64,000 nucleotides of DNA from Oleisolibacter albus (GTDB lineage Bacteria; Pseudomonadota; Alphaproteobacteria; Azospirillales; Azospirillaceae): positions 372,001 to 436,000 of the forward strand of contig NZ_QGNJ01000002.1 in assembly GCF_003336875.1 (NCBI RefSeq). The letters run 5' to 3'. Made by a program: the position numbers and the translations under genes. Below the pieces are notes generated by a model. The model did no database searches, had not been told where the DNA came from, and was given only the letters and a program-made list of their open reading frames with translations. Shown here in pieces: positions 8,475 to 16,798 of this stretch (its first letter is position 1; each line of letters starts with the position of its first letter).

Positions 8475-9416
8475 ATGCCGCGTGAAAAGATCATCATCGA
8501 CACCGATCCCGGCCAGGACGACGCCGTGGCCATCCTGCTGGCCCTGGCCAGCCCGGAGGAGATCGAGGTCCTGGGCATCACCGCCGTGGCCGGCAACGCG
8601 CCGCTGCACATGACCGAGGTCAATGCCCGCAAGGTCTGCGAATTGGCCGGCCGCCCGGACGTCAAGGTCTATGCTGGCTGTGACAAGCCGCTGTTTCTGG
8701 AATTGCACACGGCGCCCGAGGTGCATGGCCCCACTGGACTCAACGGTCCCATCCTGCCAGAACCGGCCATGCCGCTGCAGCCGGAGCATGCGGTGGATTT
8801 CATCATCGACACGGTGCTGGCCGAGCCGCCGGGTTCCGTGACCCTGTGCCCGCTGGGGCCGCTGACCAATGTGGCCCGCGCCATCATGCGCGAACCACGG
8901 GTGGCCGGGCGGCTGAAGCGCATCGTGCTGATGGGGGGCGCCCAGACCGAGGGCGGGAATTCCAGCCCGGTGGCCGAGTTCAACATCTTCGTCGATCCCC
9001 ATGCCGCCGATGTGGTGTTGAAGTCAGGCGTCGAGGTGGTGATGTTTCCGCTGGACGTCACCCATCAGGTGCTGACCAGCCGCGTGCGCATGGACGCCAT
9101 TGCCGCCATCGGTACGCCTGTGGCCAAGGCCACCTATGAGATGCTGGACTACTACCGCCAGTATGACGAGAAGAAGTACGGGACCGACGGCGGCCCGCTG
9201 CACGATCCCTGCGTCATCGCTTGGCTGATCCGGCCGGAACTGTTCCAGGGCCAGCATGTCAATGTGGCGGTGGAGACGGGCAGCGCGCTGACCATCGGTC
9301 AGACCGTGGTCGATTATTTCGACAAGACCGGCCGGCCCCGCAATGCGCTTTACATGCGCAAGGCCGACGCCGATGGCTTTTTCGCCCTTCTGACGGAGCG
9401 GCTGACGCGGCTGTGA
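8475..9416 (+). CDS. Inosine/uridine-preferring nucleoside hydrolase
   Basis: The 313-residue enzyme of the IUNH family hydrolyses the N-glycosidic bond of nucleosides to ribose and base for salvage. The N-terminal calcium-binding cluster DTDPGQDDA (Asp9, Asp11, Asp15, Asp16) is intact. The second metal-binding Asp is in GPLHDPCVIAW near residue 240, and FNIFVDPHAADVVL is a standard family segment. ATG 8475 lies behind AGGAGAGAGA. The gene is divergent from the CTG-start membrane gene and is followed by a hairpin; length is typical. Confidence 0.93.
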   Translation: MPREKIIIDTDPGQDDAVAILLALASPEEIEVLGITAVAGNAPLHMTEVNARKVCELAGRPDVKVYAGCDKPLFLELHTAPEVHGPTGLNGPILPEPAMPLQPEHAVDFIIDTVLAEPPGSVTLCPLGPLTNVARAIMREPRVAGRLKRIVLMGGAQTEGGNSSPVAEFNIFVDPHAADVVLKSGVEVVMFPLDVTHQVLTSRVRMDAIAAIGTPVAKATYEMLDYYRQYDEKKYGTDGGPLHDPCVIAWLIRPELFQGQHVNVAVETGSALTIGQTVVDYFDKTGRPRNALYMRKADADGFFALLTERLTRL

Positions 9417-9452
9417 TCTGGTGCGATCCGCCGACCCGGTGCCGGAATCGAA

Positions 9453-9474
9453 CAGGGGCCCTGCAGGGCCCCTG
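9453..9474. terminator. Perfect palindromic hairpin between convergent genes
   Basis: A 22-base perfect palindrome (CAGGGGCCC, TGCA, GGGCCCCTG) lies between the nucleoside hydrolase stop and the convergent small gene. It has no T-tract, so intrinsic termination is uncertain; it may act as a bidirectional 3'-end structure. Confidence 0.5.
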
Positions 9475-9507
9475 TCTACATCCGGGATCGGTCCGGGACC
9501 GGCGGGT

Positions 9508-9687
9508 TCAGTGTTCGCGCATCTCGCGCACATAGCGCCACGGCCAGGACAGGGCGTAGCGCAGGGCGAACATGCAGACGGCCATGTCGGCGCGGCGACC
9601 GCTGTCGCTGGTCCGGAAGCCCGTGGGGATCAATTCGCCCAGGCCGATCAGCAGATAGCCGATGACCGTCAACCAGAATGCTTCCAC
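9508..9687 (-). CDS. Small membrane protein (59 aa), unknown
   Basis: A short frame starting at GTG 9687 (or TTG 9690) behind GGGAGGT at the right spacing. One hydrophobic helix near the N-terminus (FWLTVIGYLLIGLGELI) is followed by a cationic, aromatic tail (RYALSWPWRYVREMREH). A start further upstream would lengthen it with unrelated sequence and miss the ribosome binding site. No family was recognised. Confidence 0.5.
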   Translation of the reverse strand: MEAFWLTVIGYLLIGLGELIPTGFRTSDSGRRADMAVCMFALRYALSWPWRYVREMREH

Positions 9688-9952
9688 CAAGGCGACCTCC
9701 CGCCATCCCGACTTTACCTGTGGGCAGTGTGCCGCTGCCCGGTTAACGACCGCTGAACAGAACCCCAAACCCAGCCCTGACCAGAAGGTGTAACGACGCC
9801 ATGCATCAGCATGCCGCAGCGGTTCCGCCACCGGGGGGCAGCAACAGATTGATGGTGAAGGGTCTGTGACCGCTGGGGGGCACCGGGAACATAGGTTTCA
9901 GTCATCCATTCCCCGTGGAGACCCGCCTCGTCCACTGCCTGATCGCCGCTCC

Positions 9953-11152
9953 ATGCCGTCTCCTATCCCCCGCTGGGCCTTCATCGATGCCGCCCGCGCT
10001 GTTGCCATCGCCCTGGCCATGCTGTCCCATGCCTTCCTGGTGTTCGAGGTCTGGCCGGCCTTGCCGCAGGCGCCCCTCCACACCCTGCGCTTGCTGACGC
10101 GGACAGCCACGCCGGTGTTCATCCTGGTGTTCGGCATGATGCTGGAACTGGTCTATCTGCGCATGTTGCGGCAGCGTGGCCGTGCGGCCGCGGCGCAGAA
10201 GCTGCTGACCCGGGCCTTGCTGTGCTACGCGGTGTTTCTGGCCGACGCGGCCCTGGCGGGCTTGGTGGGTTGGCGCTCGCCGCTGCAGGCCGCCGCGGCG
10301 ACCCTGTTCCTTGAAGGGACGCGGCTGGGCAGTATTCTACAATTCTACGCCCTGGCCCTGGGGCTGGCCGTCCCACTGCTGCTGCTGCGGGAGCGGTTGG
10401 GACTGGTGGCGCTGCTGCTCCCGGTGGTGCTGGTCTGGTCGCTGCACCCGCTGCTGGCCGATCTGCCGGCGTTGCCCTATCCGCTGCATTATTTTGGCGC
10501 CTTCCTGGCCGGGGCCGGGGATCGTTTCGGTCCCAATATCCTGCATGGCGCTACCTTTATCGCCGCCGGCATGGCGTTGGCGCGTGCCCTGACCCTGAGC
10601 CGGGAGCAGCAGCCCATTGCGGCGCTGCTGTTGCTGACGGTGGTGCTGCTGCCGGCCCTGGCCGTGCTGCTGGACGGTCTGGACCGGCTGGGCGGGGCCG
10701 GCTTCGTCGTCGGCATCGTCGACATCCGTCAGCTGCGCTGGCGCAATGATCCGGCCTATTTCGGCTTCGGCATCATGGCGGCGATGCTGCTGCTGGGCCT
10801 CTGCGCCCTGCTGCTGGGCCGGCGATCCCTCAACGCTGATGGGCTGATGGCGACCCTGGGGCGGCGGACCCTGTTCGCCTTCGGTGCCGGCAATGGCGCA
10901 CTGGCCTTGCTGCCGGCCCTGCCGGAGGGCTGGGGGTTGGCACCGCGTCTGGCGGCGGCCGGCTTGTTCCTGCCGGTGCTGGCCGGGGCCGTGATCCGTC
11001 ACGACCGCACCGCAGGAAAGGGCGGCGCCGGCGCCTATGCCCCTGCCCTGGGTCTGCTGCGCGGGGTGGAAACGCTCTGTGCCGTCCTGGCGCGCCGGCT
11101 GGTCGGGCTGGGCCGCCGGCTGCTGCCGCGCCGCCCGGCCGAGGCGCAGTGA
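9953..11152 (+). CDS. Acyltransferase-3/OpgC-like multipass membrane protein
   Basis: The 399-residue protein has about ten transmembrane segments. The N-terminal segment FIDAARAVAIALAMLSHAFL resembles the first helix of acyltransferase-3/OpgC-type O-acyltransferases, with a conserved-looking His at its end. Later helices are Leu/Ala-rich and end in a basic cytoplasmic tail. If the assignment is right, it would transfer an acyl group from the cytoplasm to a cell-envelope glycan; the acceptor is unknown. Start ATG 9953 is chosen because the first helix follows immediately; the ribosome binding site is weak. It converges on the epimerase gene with 9 bases between stops. Confidence 0.6.
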   Translation: MPSPIPRWAFIDAARAVAIALAMLSHAFLVFEVWPALPQAPLHTLRLLTRTATPVFILVFGMMLELVYLRMLRQRGRAAAAQKLLTRALLCYAVFLADAALAGLVGWRSPLQAAAATLFLEGTRLGSILQFYALALGLAVPLLLLRERLGLVALLLPVVLVWSLHPLLADLPALPYPLHYFGAFLAGAGDRFGPNILHGATFIAAGMALARALTLSREQQPIAALLLLTVVLLPALAVLLDGLDRLGGAGFVVGIVDIRQLRWRNDPAYFGFGIMAAMLLLGLCALLLGRRSLNADGLMATLGRRTLFAFGAGNGALALLPALPEGWGLAPRLAAAGLFLPVLAGAVIRHDRTAGKGGAGAYAPALGLLRGVETLCAVLARRLVGLGRRLLPRRPAEAQ

Positions 11153-11161
11153 CGCCGCCCG

Positions 11162-12166
11162 TCAGCCCCAGAGCGCGGGGTCGGGCGGATACAGGGTGGT
11201 GCCCTGGAAGCGCAGTCCGGGGGCCCGGTCGCGGGCCAGCAGCAGCGGCCCGTCCAGATCCACATAGCGGGCGCCCTGGGCCACATAGACCGCTGGCGCC
11301 ATGGCCAGCGAGGTTGCGACCATGCAGCCGACCATGACCTCCAGCCCCGCCGCCTCGGCTGCGCACTTCATGGCCAGCGCCTCGGTCAGCCCGCCGGTCT
11401 TGTCCAGCTTGATGTTGACGACCCGGTACTTGCCGCGCAGCCCGTCCAGGCTGTCCAACCCGTGGGCGCTTTCGTCGGCGCCGAAGGGAAGGGGACTGGC
11501 AAGGCCCAGCAGGGCGTCGTCGGCCCCGGCGGGCAGCGGCTGCTCGATCATCTCCACCCCCAGATCGGCCAGCCGGGCCGGCAGGCTGCGCAGATCCTCC
11601 TGGCTCCAGCCCTCATTGGCGTCCACCACCAGCCGGGCGGCTGGCGCATTGTCGCGCACGGCCCGCACCCGCTCCAGGTCCAGCCCGTCGCCGGCCAACT
11701 TCAGCTTCAGCAGCGGCGTGCCGCAGTTGGCGCGGGCGCTGTCGGCCATGATCTCGGGCCGGTCGATGGAGAGGGTGAAGCAGGTGGTCAGCGGCCCCGG
11801 CGCCGCCTCCAGGTCGGCCAGCTGCCACAGCGGCACGCCGGTCAGCTTGGCCTCCAGATCCCACAGGGCGCAGTCCAGGGCGTTGCGGGCTGCGCCCGGC
11901 GGCAGCGCGGTCCGAAGTCCGGCCCGGTCCAGCCCGGCGGCCACGGCGTCGGCCAGGGCGGCGATATCGGCAGCCACCTGCTCCACCGACTCGCCGTAAC
12001 GGGCATAGGGCACGCATTCGCCGCGGCCGACCACACCGCCATCGTCGATCTCCGCCACCACCACCCGGGCTTCGGTCTTGGCCCCGCGGCTGATGCGGAA
12101 GGTGCCGCGGATGGGGAAGCTCTCGCACAGCACCCGCAGGCGGCGCCGGGGTTCGGCCTTGGACAT
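11162..12166 (-). CDS. L-Ala-D/L-Glu-type dipeptide epimerase (enolase superfamily)
   Basis: The 334-residue enolase-superfamily enzyme has the capping domain at residues 1-120 and the barrel after it. The catalytic Lys pair lies in LLKLKLAG. The metal ligands are in VVDANEGW (Asp), MIEQPLP (Glu) and GADES (Asp), and the opposite Lys is in NIKLDKTGG. The N-terminal pattern (FPIRGTFRISRGAKTEARVV) is that of dipeptide epimerases, which racemise one residue of dipeptides derived from murein or proteins. The GAGGGGGAA ribosome binding site precedes ATG 12166. Exact dipeptide specificity is not visible. Confidence 0.88.
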   Translation of the reverse strand: MSKAEPRRRLRVLCESFPIRGTFRISRGAKTEARVVVAEIDDGGVVGRGECVPYARYGESVEQVAADIAALADAVAAGLDRAGLRTALPPGAARNALDCALWDLEAKLTGVPLWQLADLEAAPGPLTTCFTLSIDRPEIMADSARANCGTPLLKLKLAGDGLDLERVRAVRDNAPAARLVVDANEGWSQEDLRSLPARLADLGVEMIEQPLPAGADDALLGLASPLPFGADESAHGLDSLDGLRGKYRVVNIKLDKTGGLTEALAMKCAAEAAGLEVMVGCMVATSLAMAPAVYVAQGARYVDLDGPLLLARDRAPGLRFQGTTLYPPDPALWG

Positions 12167-12404
12167 GGAATTCCCCCTCTGGGACGGCGGCGAAGGACGA
12201 TCTCAACTCTGCCGGTACGGAATGCCGGCGGGACCGCATCCTAGACCGCTCCCCGGCTGACCGCACGGCTGCAATGCGATGGCGGCAGGGCCTTTCGCCG
12301 GACGCCCGGCCTATGTAACCCTTCCGAGATCTGGCGGTGGCGGCAGCTTCGGCCGATATCGGCAGGCTGGAATTGATGTTCTGATGATGTGGAGCCGGTT
12401 CGAC

Positions 12405-13175
12405 ATGACCCATCCGATGTCCCTTTCCCCGCGCGCGGCCCTGCTTGCCGCCGGGACCGCCTGCGCCTGGGCCGCCGTGATGCTGGCCGTCCCGGCCCAG
12501 GCCCAGGCGGTGAAGACCCCGGCCCCCGGCGACCTGTCCTTCGGTGTCTCCGCCGGCACCCGCTTCCAGGCGGACGGCACCTTCCACAAGGGCGCCGCCG
12601 CCGGCCCCGCCAGCGTGCGCTCGCGCGACTGGTCCGATGCCTATGACCGCACCTGGACCCTGGAGGGGGAGGCGGCCTACGGCCTGACCGACCGGTCGGA
12701 ACTGGCGCTGACCCTGGGCTGGAGCTGGGCCAATGCCAGCGCCATGGATGTGGGCAGCGTCGCTGGCCAGCCGCTGCGGGCCAAGTTCGATGACTATGAC
12801 GCCTGGAGCCTGCGCGCCACCTACCGTCAGTATTTCGACGTCAGCCCGACCTTCATCCCCTATGTCGGCATCAGCGGCGGCGTGCGCTACACCGATAGCA
12901 TCGACGCCGAACTGCGCTCGGACGGGTTCACGGGCCTGGGCCAGCCGGCCGTGCTGAAGACCGGCTTCTACAAGAAGAGCTGGATCCCCACCGCCGGCCT
13001 GACCTTCGGCTGGCGCTACCATTTCTCCGGCGCCGTGGTCGGGCTGGAGACGGGTGTCTTCTACGACTGGAAGCCGCGGGACGATGACAGCGTCCTGGCC
13101 GCCCAGGGCTTGGCCCGCCTCAACGACGCCGGCGACCGCATCACCATTCCCCTGACGCTGACGGTGGCGTTCTGA
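12405..13175 (+). CDS. Exported outer-membrane beta-barrel-like protein
   Basis: The 256-residue protein begins with a signal peptide (cleavage expected near AQAQA, about residues 30-35). The mature part alternates hydrophobic and polar residues typical of transmembrane beta strands (WTLEGEAAYGLTDRSELALT, WSLRATYRQYFD, WIPTAGLTFGWRYHF) and ends in Phe (LTLTVAF), the C-terminal residue used by the BAM complex. The start at ATG 12405 gives a correct signal peptide. The role is unknown; a small porin-like or adhesion-type barrel is possible. Confidence 0.7.
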   Translation: MTHPMSLSPRAALLAAGTACAWAAVMLAVPAQAQAVKTPAPGDLSFGVSAGTRFQADGTFHKGAAAGPASVRSRDWSDAYDRTWTLEGEAAYGLTDRSELALTLGWSWANASAMDVGSVAGQPLRAKFDDYDAWSLRATYRQYFDVSPTFIPYVGISGGVRYTDSIDAELRSDGFTGLGQPAVLKTGFYKKSWIPTAGLTFGWRYHFSGAVVGLETGVFYDWKPRDDDSVLAAQGLARLNDAGDRITIPLTLTVAF

Positions 13176-13269
13176 TCCGTTTCCGGCACGCCTGCCGGGA
13201 CGATCTTGCCGGATATGCCCGTTGGCGGCGATAGTGCGCGGCATGTCCGGCCGGTGTGAAGGGGGCGGT

Positions 13270-14121
13270 ATGTTCGGGGAAGGCTGGCGCCGCGGACGGC
13301 AGGCGCTGGGGATCGTGGTCCAGGACTGGCGGCGGGTGCTGCGCTTCGGCCTGCTGCCGTCGCTGCTGGCGATGCTGGTCCAGCTGGTCATGCCCGTGAC
13401 CGTGGAGGGCGGCTTCAACTGGGCGCGCTGGCCGCTGGTACTGGCGCTGCTGGCCGTGCTCCTGTGGCTGTCGGCAGGACAGCAGATCCGCTGGTACCGC
13501 TGGGCCGTGCTCGGCGATGACAGCCCGGCCTGGTGGTCGATCCCCCTCGATGCAAGGCCGCTGCGCTTCATCGGCTGGTCCCTGGCCGTCGGCGCGGCCC
13601 TGGCATTGGTCGGCGTGGCCGTGGCGCTGGCCGTCTTCCTGGTTCTGCTGGTGATCAAGCTGGCCGGCCTGCCGGAGCAGTCGGTGGCCGCCGTGGCCCT
13701 GCCGCTGCTGGCGTTGGCCTATATGGGGATGAAGCTGACCCCCGTGCTGGTCTCCGTCGCCATCGACCGGCCTGTGCGCATGGAGGCGGTGCTCCGGGCC
13801 ATGGGCTGGCGGCGCGTGCTGGTACTGGTTCTCGCCATGCTCGTCGGCGTCCTGCCCCTTGCCATTGTCGTGGCGCTGCTGGGTGGAATCGTGGGCGCCG
13901 TCGCCGCCCTGCTGTCCGCGACCGATAAGGTGCTGGGGCTGGTGGGCCTGCTGGACATGGTGGCCGGTCCATTCCTGCTGGCGGCCCTGGGCATCGTTGT
14001 CGGCCGCTTCTATGCCGACCATCTGGCGCCCGTGCTCGATGGGGTGCCGGAGTCCCGTGGTCCGACCGATCCGGGTCCCGGCGGCCCCGATGCGGGAGGA
14101 CCATCGCCCTGGTCACGCTGA
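13270..14121 (+). CDS. Multipass membrane protein, paralog A of a tandem pair
   Basis: A 283-residue protein from ATG 13270 with about six transmembrane helices and a proline/glycine-rich tail. The segment WYRWAVLGDDSPAWWSIPLD followed by RPLRFIGWSL is shared with the next gene (GDDGPRFWDLPLDRRIWR), and both have a matching second cytosolic patch (DRPVRMEAVLRAMGWRR versus DRRFDPLLSWRVCGWRGG). I do not know a function. These two genes are the product of a duplication by sequence comparison. Confidence 0.65.
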   Translation: MFGEGWRRGRQALGIVVQDWRRVLRFGLLPSLLAMLVQLVMPVTVEGGFNWARWPLVLALLAVLLWLSAGQQIRWYRWAVLGDDSPAWWSIPLDARPLRFIGWSLAVGAALALVGVAVALAVFLVLLVIKLAGLPEQSVAAVALPLLALAYMGMKLTPVLVSVAIDRPVRMEAVLRAMGWRRVLVLVLAMLVGVLPLAIVVALLGGIVGAVAALLSATDKVLGLVGLLDMVAGPFLLAALGIVVGRFYADHLAPVLDGVPESRGPTDPGPGGPDAGGPSPWSR

Positions 14122-14220
14122 TTTCCCGCGCGAGCCTATAGCGCCGACGGGCCGGACCCCTTATCTGCATGCGCGGGGACGGTGTCCCCTTGCATCCGCT
14201 CTGCAGGGAACAGCACAGCC

Positions 14221-14994
14221 ATGGGTTTCCGTGATGCCTGGCGCGAAGCGCTGGCAGCCTATCTCCTGGTTCTGGCCGAGCCGCGGCGGGCCGTCCGTTT
14301 CGCCGGGGCGCCGGCCCTGATCTTCGCCCTGCTGGGGCTGGTGCAGCTGACGGCGGGGCCGGAGGGCGGCAGCCTGTTCCTGCTGCTGAACATGGTGGCC
14401 ATGGTCTTCGGCTGGGGTCTGTGGACCCTGCGCTGGCAACGGTTCCTGCTGCTGGGCGATGACGGGCCCCGCTTCTGGGATCTGCCGCTCGATCGGCGGA
14501 TCTGGCGGGTGGGCGGCACGCTGACGGCCCTGTTCTTCGGCAGTGTGGTGATGGTGGCCCTGGTGCTGTCCCTGCTGCTGACACTGATCCTTGGGCTGCT
14601 GGGTGTGGCCGATGGCGGAGTGCCGCTGTCGGCACAGGTGCCGGTGCTGCTGGGCGTCATGCTGTCCGCCGGCCTGATCCTGGCCCGCATGGGGCCGGGC
14701 ATCACCGCCCTATCGCTGGACCGGCGTTTCGACCCGCTGTTGTCCTGGCGGGTGTGCGGCTGGCGCGGAGGCTTCGCGCCGCTGCTGGCGGTGCTGCTGA
14801 CGGCGGTGCCGCTGGAACTGCTGCCCACCGGGCTGGCCGTGGCCTACATGATCCAGGGCGATCCGCTCTATGCCGTGCTGATGCAGCTGATCCGGGTGGT
14901 GACCTATCCCCTGTCCACCGGGCTGACGGCCCTGGTCTGGGCCCGCATCTATGCCGTCGCCATTGCCCCGGCGGAAACGGCCCGGCCCGCCTGA
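14221..14994 (+). CDS. Multipass membrane protein, paralog B of a tandem pair
   Basis: A 257-residue protein from ATG 14221 with about six transmembrane segments. It shares the LLLGDDGPRFWDLPLDRR motif and the overall layout with paralog A (13270-14121). The gap of 99 bases and same strand suggest co-transcription. The conserved patch between the first helices (R..R.L.LGDD.P..W.LPLD) is presumably cytosolic and functional. The biochemical role is unknown. Confidence 0.65.
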   Translation: MGFRDAWREALAAYLLVLAEPRRAVRFAGAPALIFALLGLVQLTAGPEGGSLFLLLNMVAMVFGWGLWTLRWQRFLLLGDDGPRFWDLPLDRRIWRVGGTLTALFFGSVVMVALVLSLLLTLILGLLGVADGGVPLSAQVPVLLGVMLSAGLILARMGPGITALSLDRRFDPLLSWRVCGWRGGFAPLLAVLLTAVPLELLPTGLAVAYMIQGDPLYAVLMQLIRVVTYPLSTGLTALVWARIYAVAIAPAETARPA

Positions 14995-15009
14995 CCATTC
15001 CCGTCGGCC

Positions 15010-16356
15010 TCAGCCGGGATAGGGGACGGACAGAAGCTGGTCGGCAGCGGGCCGCTCCAGCCGGCGCACGGAGCCGTCGGGCCAGCGCACCTCCACCCGT
15101 TCCACGGTCCGCTGCGATCCCAGGCCGAAATGAGCCACCGGCTCCATCTGGCTGAAATGGCCGGAGCCGCCGCAGATGGCCCGCATCTGCTGGCGTCCGC
15201 CGGCCCACAGCCTGACCACGGCGCCACGGGCCGGAGCGCCGGCGCGGGTCAGCGGCCGGACCCGCAACCAATGGTGGCCCCGCGGTTCGGCGATGAACAG
15301 GCTGAGCGGCTGCGCCGCCTGCTCGCCGTGGGCCAGGATCAGTTCCAGCTGCCCGTCGCCATCGAGATCCGCCACGGCGGCTCCGGTGTTCATGCCGGAC
15401 GGCTCAGCGGCATCGCCGCAATCGACCAGTGTCCAGCGCTCGTCGCGCCAGGCGAAAAGCCGGTTCGGCGCCCCCTGCACGGTCAGCAGGATCTCCTCCC
15501 AGCCATCATTGTCGAAATCGGCGACGATGACCGAGCGCACGGCGCCGGGGGCGGCCAGCTCCGGCGGGGCGATGTCGGCGAAGCCGCCGCCGGGCCGCTG
15601 CTGGAACAGCCGGTTGCGGCCGCGATGGGTGCCGACGACGACGCTGAACAGGCCGTCCTCGTCCAGCAGCGCCAGACCGCGGGGCTGGGTGCCGGGATCG
15701 GACAGGCCGCGGGCGGCGCCGATCTCCTCGAAGCTGCCATAGCCGAGATTGCGGTAGAGCAGGGTGGGGCCGCCATCGCCGCCCACCAGGATATCCGGCC
15801 CGTCCCCCAGCAGCGGTGCCGCCAGCAGCGCCTGTACGCCGGTGACGGCATCCAGTCCGGCATCCTCGGCCAGATCGGCCAGGGCGCCGCGGGCGTTCAG
15901 CTCCAGCAGGCGCAGGCCCGGCGTGCCGATGACGAATCCATAGCGGCCGCTGCCAAGGCGGTCGACCACGGCCAGGCCGTGCCCCGCCGGCCCGGCCGCC
16001 AGGGCGAAATTGTCGGGTTGGGCCAGCAGGTCGATCCAGCGGCGGCCGAAGCAGGCCAGCAGCCGGTCCGGACTGCGGCCGGTACCATTTCCCTGGTTCT
16101 GGACATAGACCTCCTCGCGGCCATCGCCGTCCAGGTCGGCACAGACCAGGGCCAGGGCCGGGCGTCCGTCATCGGCCAGCAGCGGATCGGCCACATCCAC
16201 CAGCGTCTGCCCGTCCCATTTCAGCAACCGGTTCGGGCCGCCCTGGCCGGCCACCAGCACCTCGTCCTGGCCGTCCCCATCCACATCGGCCACGGCCACC
16301 CCCTGGTGCAGCGCCGGCGGATTCCGGGGGATCAGGTTCGAGCATCCGATGAACAT
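15010..16356 (-). CDS. FG-GAP/VCBS repeat protein with ASPIC/UnbV C-terminus
   Basis: The 448-residue protein folds as a predicted seven-bladed beta-propeller. Several calcium-type loops are visible (DVDGDGQDE near residue 24, DLDGDGREE near 75, DFDNDGWEE near 290, DLDGDGQLE near 345). The C-terminal 65 residues form an ASPIC/UnbV domain (GGSGHFSQMEPVAHFGLG, ERVEVRWPDGSVRRLE), as in CRTAC1-like proteins. Most relatives carry a signal peptide, but here the N-terminus (MFIGCSNLIPRNPPALHQGV) has no hydrophobic core, so the cell location is unclear. Role unknown; related domains bind metal and protein ligands. Confidence 0.8.
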   Translation of the reverse strand: MFIGCSNLIPRNPPALHQGVAVADVDGDGQDEVLVAGQGGPNRLLKWDGQTLVDVADPLLADDGRPALALVCADLDGDGREEVYVQNQGNGTGRSPDRLLACFGRRWIDLLAQPDNFALAAGPAGHGLAVVDRLGSGRYGFVIGTPGLRLLELNARGALADLAEDAGLDAVTGVQALLAAPLLGDGPDILVGGDGGPTLLYRNLGYGSFEEIGAARGLSDPGTQPRGLALLDEDGLFSVVVGTHRGRNRLFQQRPGGGFADIAPPELAAPGAVRSVIVADFDNDGWEEILLTVQGAPNRLFAWRDERWTLVDCGDAAEPSGMNTGAAVADLDGDGQLELILAHGEQAAQPLSLFIAEPRGHHWLRVRPLTRAGAPARGAVVRLWAGGRQQMRAICGGSGHFSQMEPVAHFGLGSQRTVERVEVRWPDGSVRRLERPAADQLLSVPYPG

Positions 16357-16689
16357 GGGGGGATATCCTCGGCCGGACGGGCACCCTTCAGGAATAGCGC
16401 GTCCGCTGCGCGCCGGGCAAGGGTCGGCGCCGCTCCCCCAACGGATCGCTCGCCCCCCAGATCTTGTGGTGATGGCAGAGGTGCGTCAGGGAAAATGCGG
16501 GCCGGACCTCCCGCGGCACCGTTGGTCCTGATGGGGATGAGGTCCGCGCCGGAGACCGCGCGGACGGCCGATTCCCGCCAGTCCCTGTGGGCGGCGGCCG
16601 TATCGGCCGGCGGTGGTGGCGCAAACCCGCGGCTTCGCGATGTCAACAGTTCCCTCACGCAATGGACGGAAAAAATGGACTTGTGAGGG
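16357..16689. other. Intergenic region between the FG-GAP gene and nrdA regulatory block
   Basis: No convincing reading frame, tRNA or repeat was seen here. The divergent FG-GAP gene and nrdA would both need promoters in this stretch; I could not choose -35/-10 elements by eye. Confidence 0.4.
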
Positions 16690-16736
16690 GGGCGACATCT
16701 GGTACCATCGCCGACCGTTGCCGCTACATCTTGGGG
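16690..16736 (+). promoter_or_regulatory. Paired NrdR-box-like operators upstream of nrdA
   Basis: Two 16-base elements fit the NrdR core C-w-A-n-A-T-n-T-w-G. The second, CCGCTACATCTTGGGG at 16721-16736, matches every core position. The first, at 16690-16705 with core CGACATCTGG, matches except at the two w positions. Their spacing is exactly 31 bases, three helical turns and the distance known for paired NrdR boxes. NrdR is an ATP-cone repressor of ribonucleotide reductase genes. Confidence 0.65.
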
Positions 16737-16747
16737 TCAACGCATTG

Positions 16748-16756
16748 TTATCCACA
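16748..16756 (+). promoter_or_regulatory. Perfect DnaA box upstream of nrdA
   Basis: TTATCCACA at 16748-16756 is the strongest DnaA-box sequence. It lies 43 bases before the nrdA start and just after the NrdR boxes. DnaA-ATP control of nrdAB is established in E. coli; here it is an inference. A second imperfect site in the reverse direction occurs 12 bases downstream (TGTGGGTGA). Confidence 0.5.
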
Positions 16757-16798
16757 GCGACCATGCTGTGGGTGATCTGGGGATTACGGGGATAAGTG

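Noticed and set aside
11613-13658. A 681-codon minus-strand frame spanning three genes
   Set aside because: Crosses the epimerase, barrel and membrane-protein genes; repeats of Arg/Gly/Pro and no domain.
16748-16756. Perfect DnaA box as sign of a replication origin
   Set aside because: Only one perfect box, no dnaA/dnaN/gidA neighbours and no AT-rich unwinding element; better explained as nrdA regulation.
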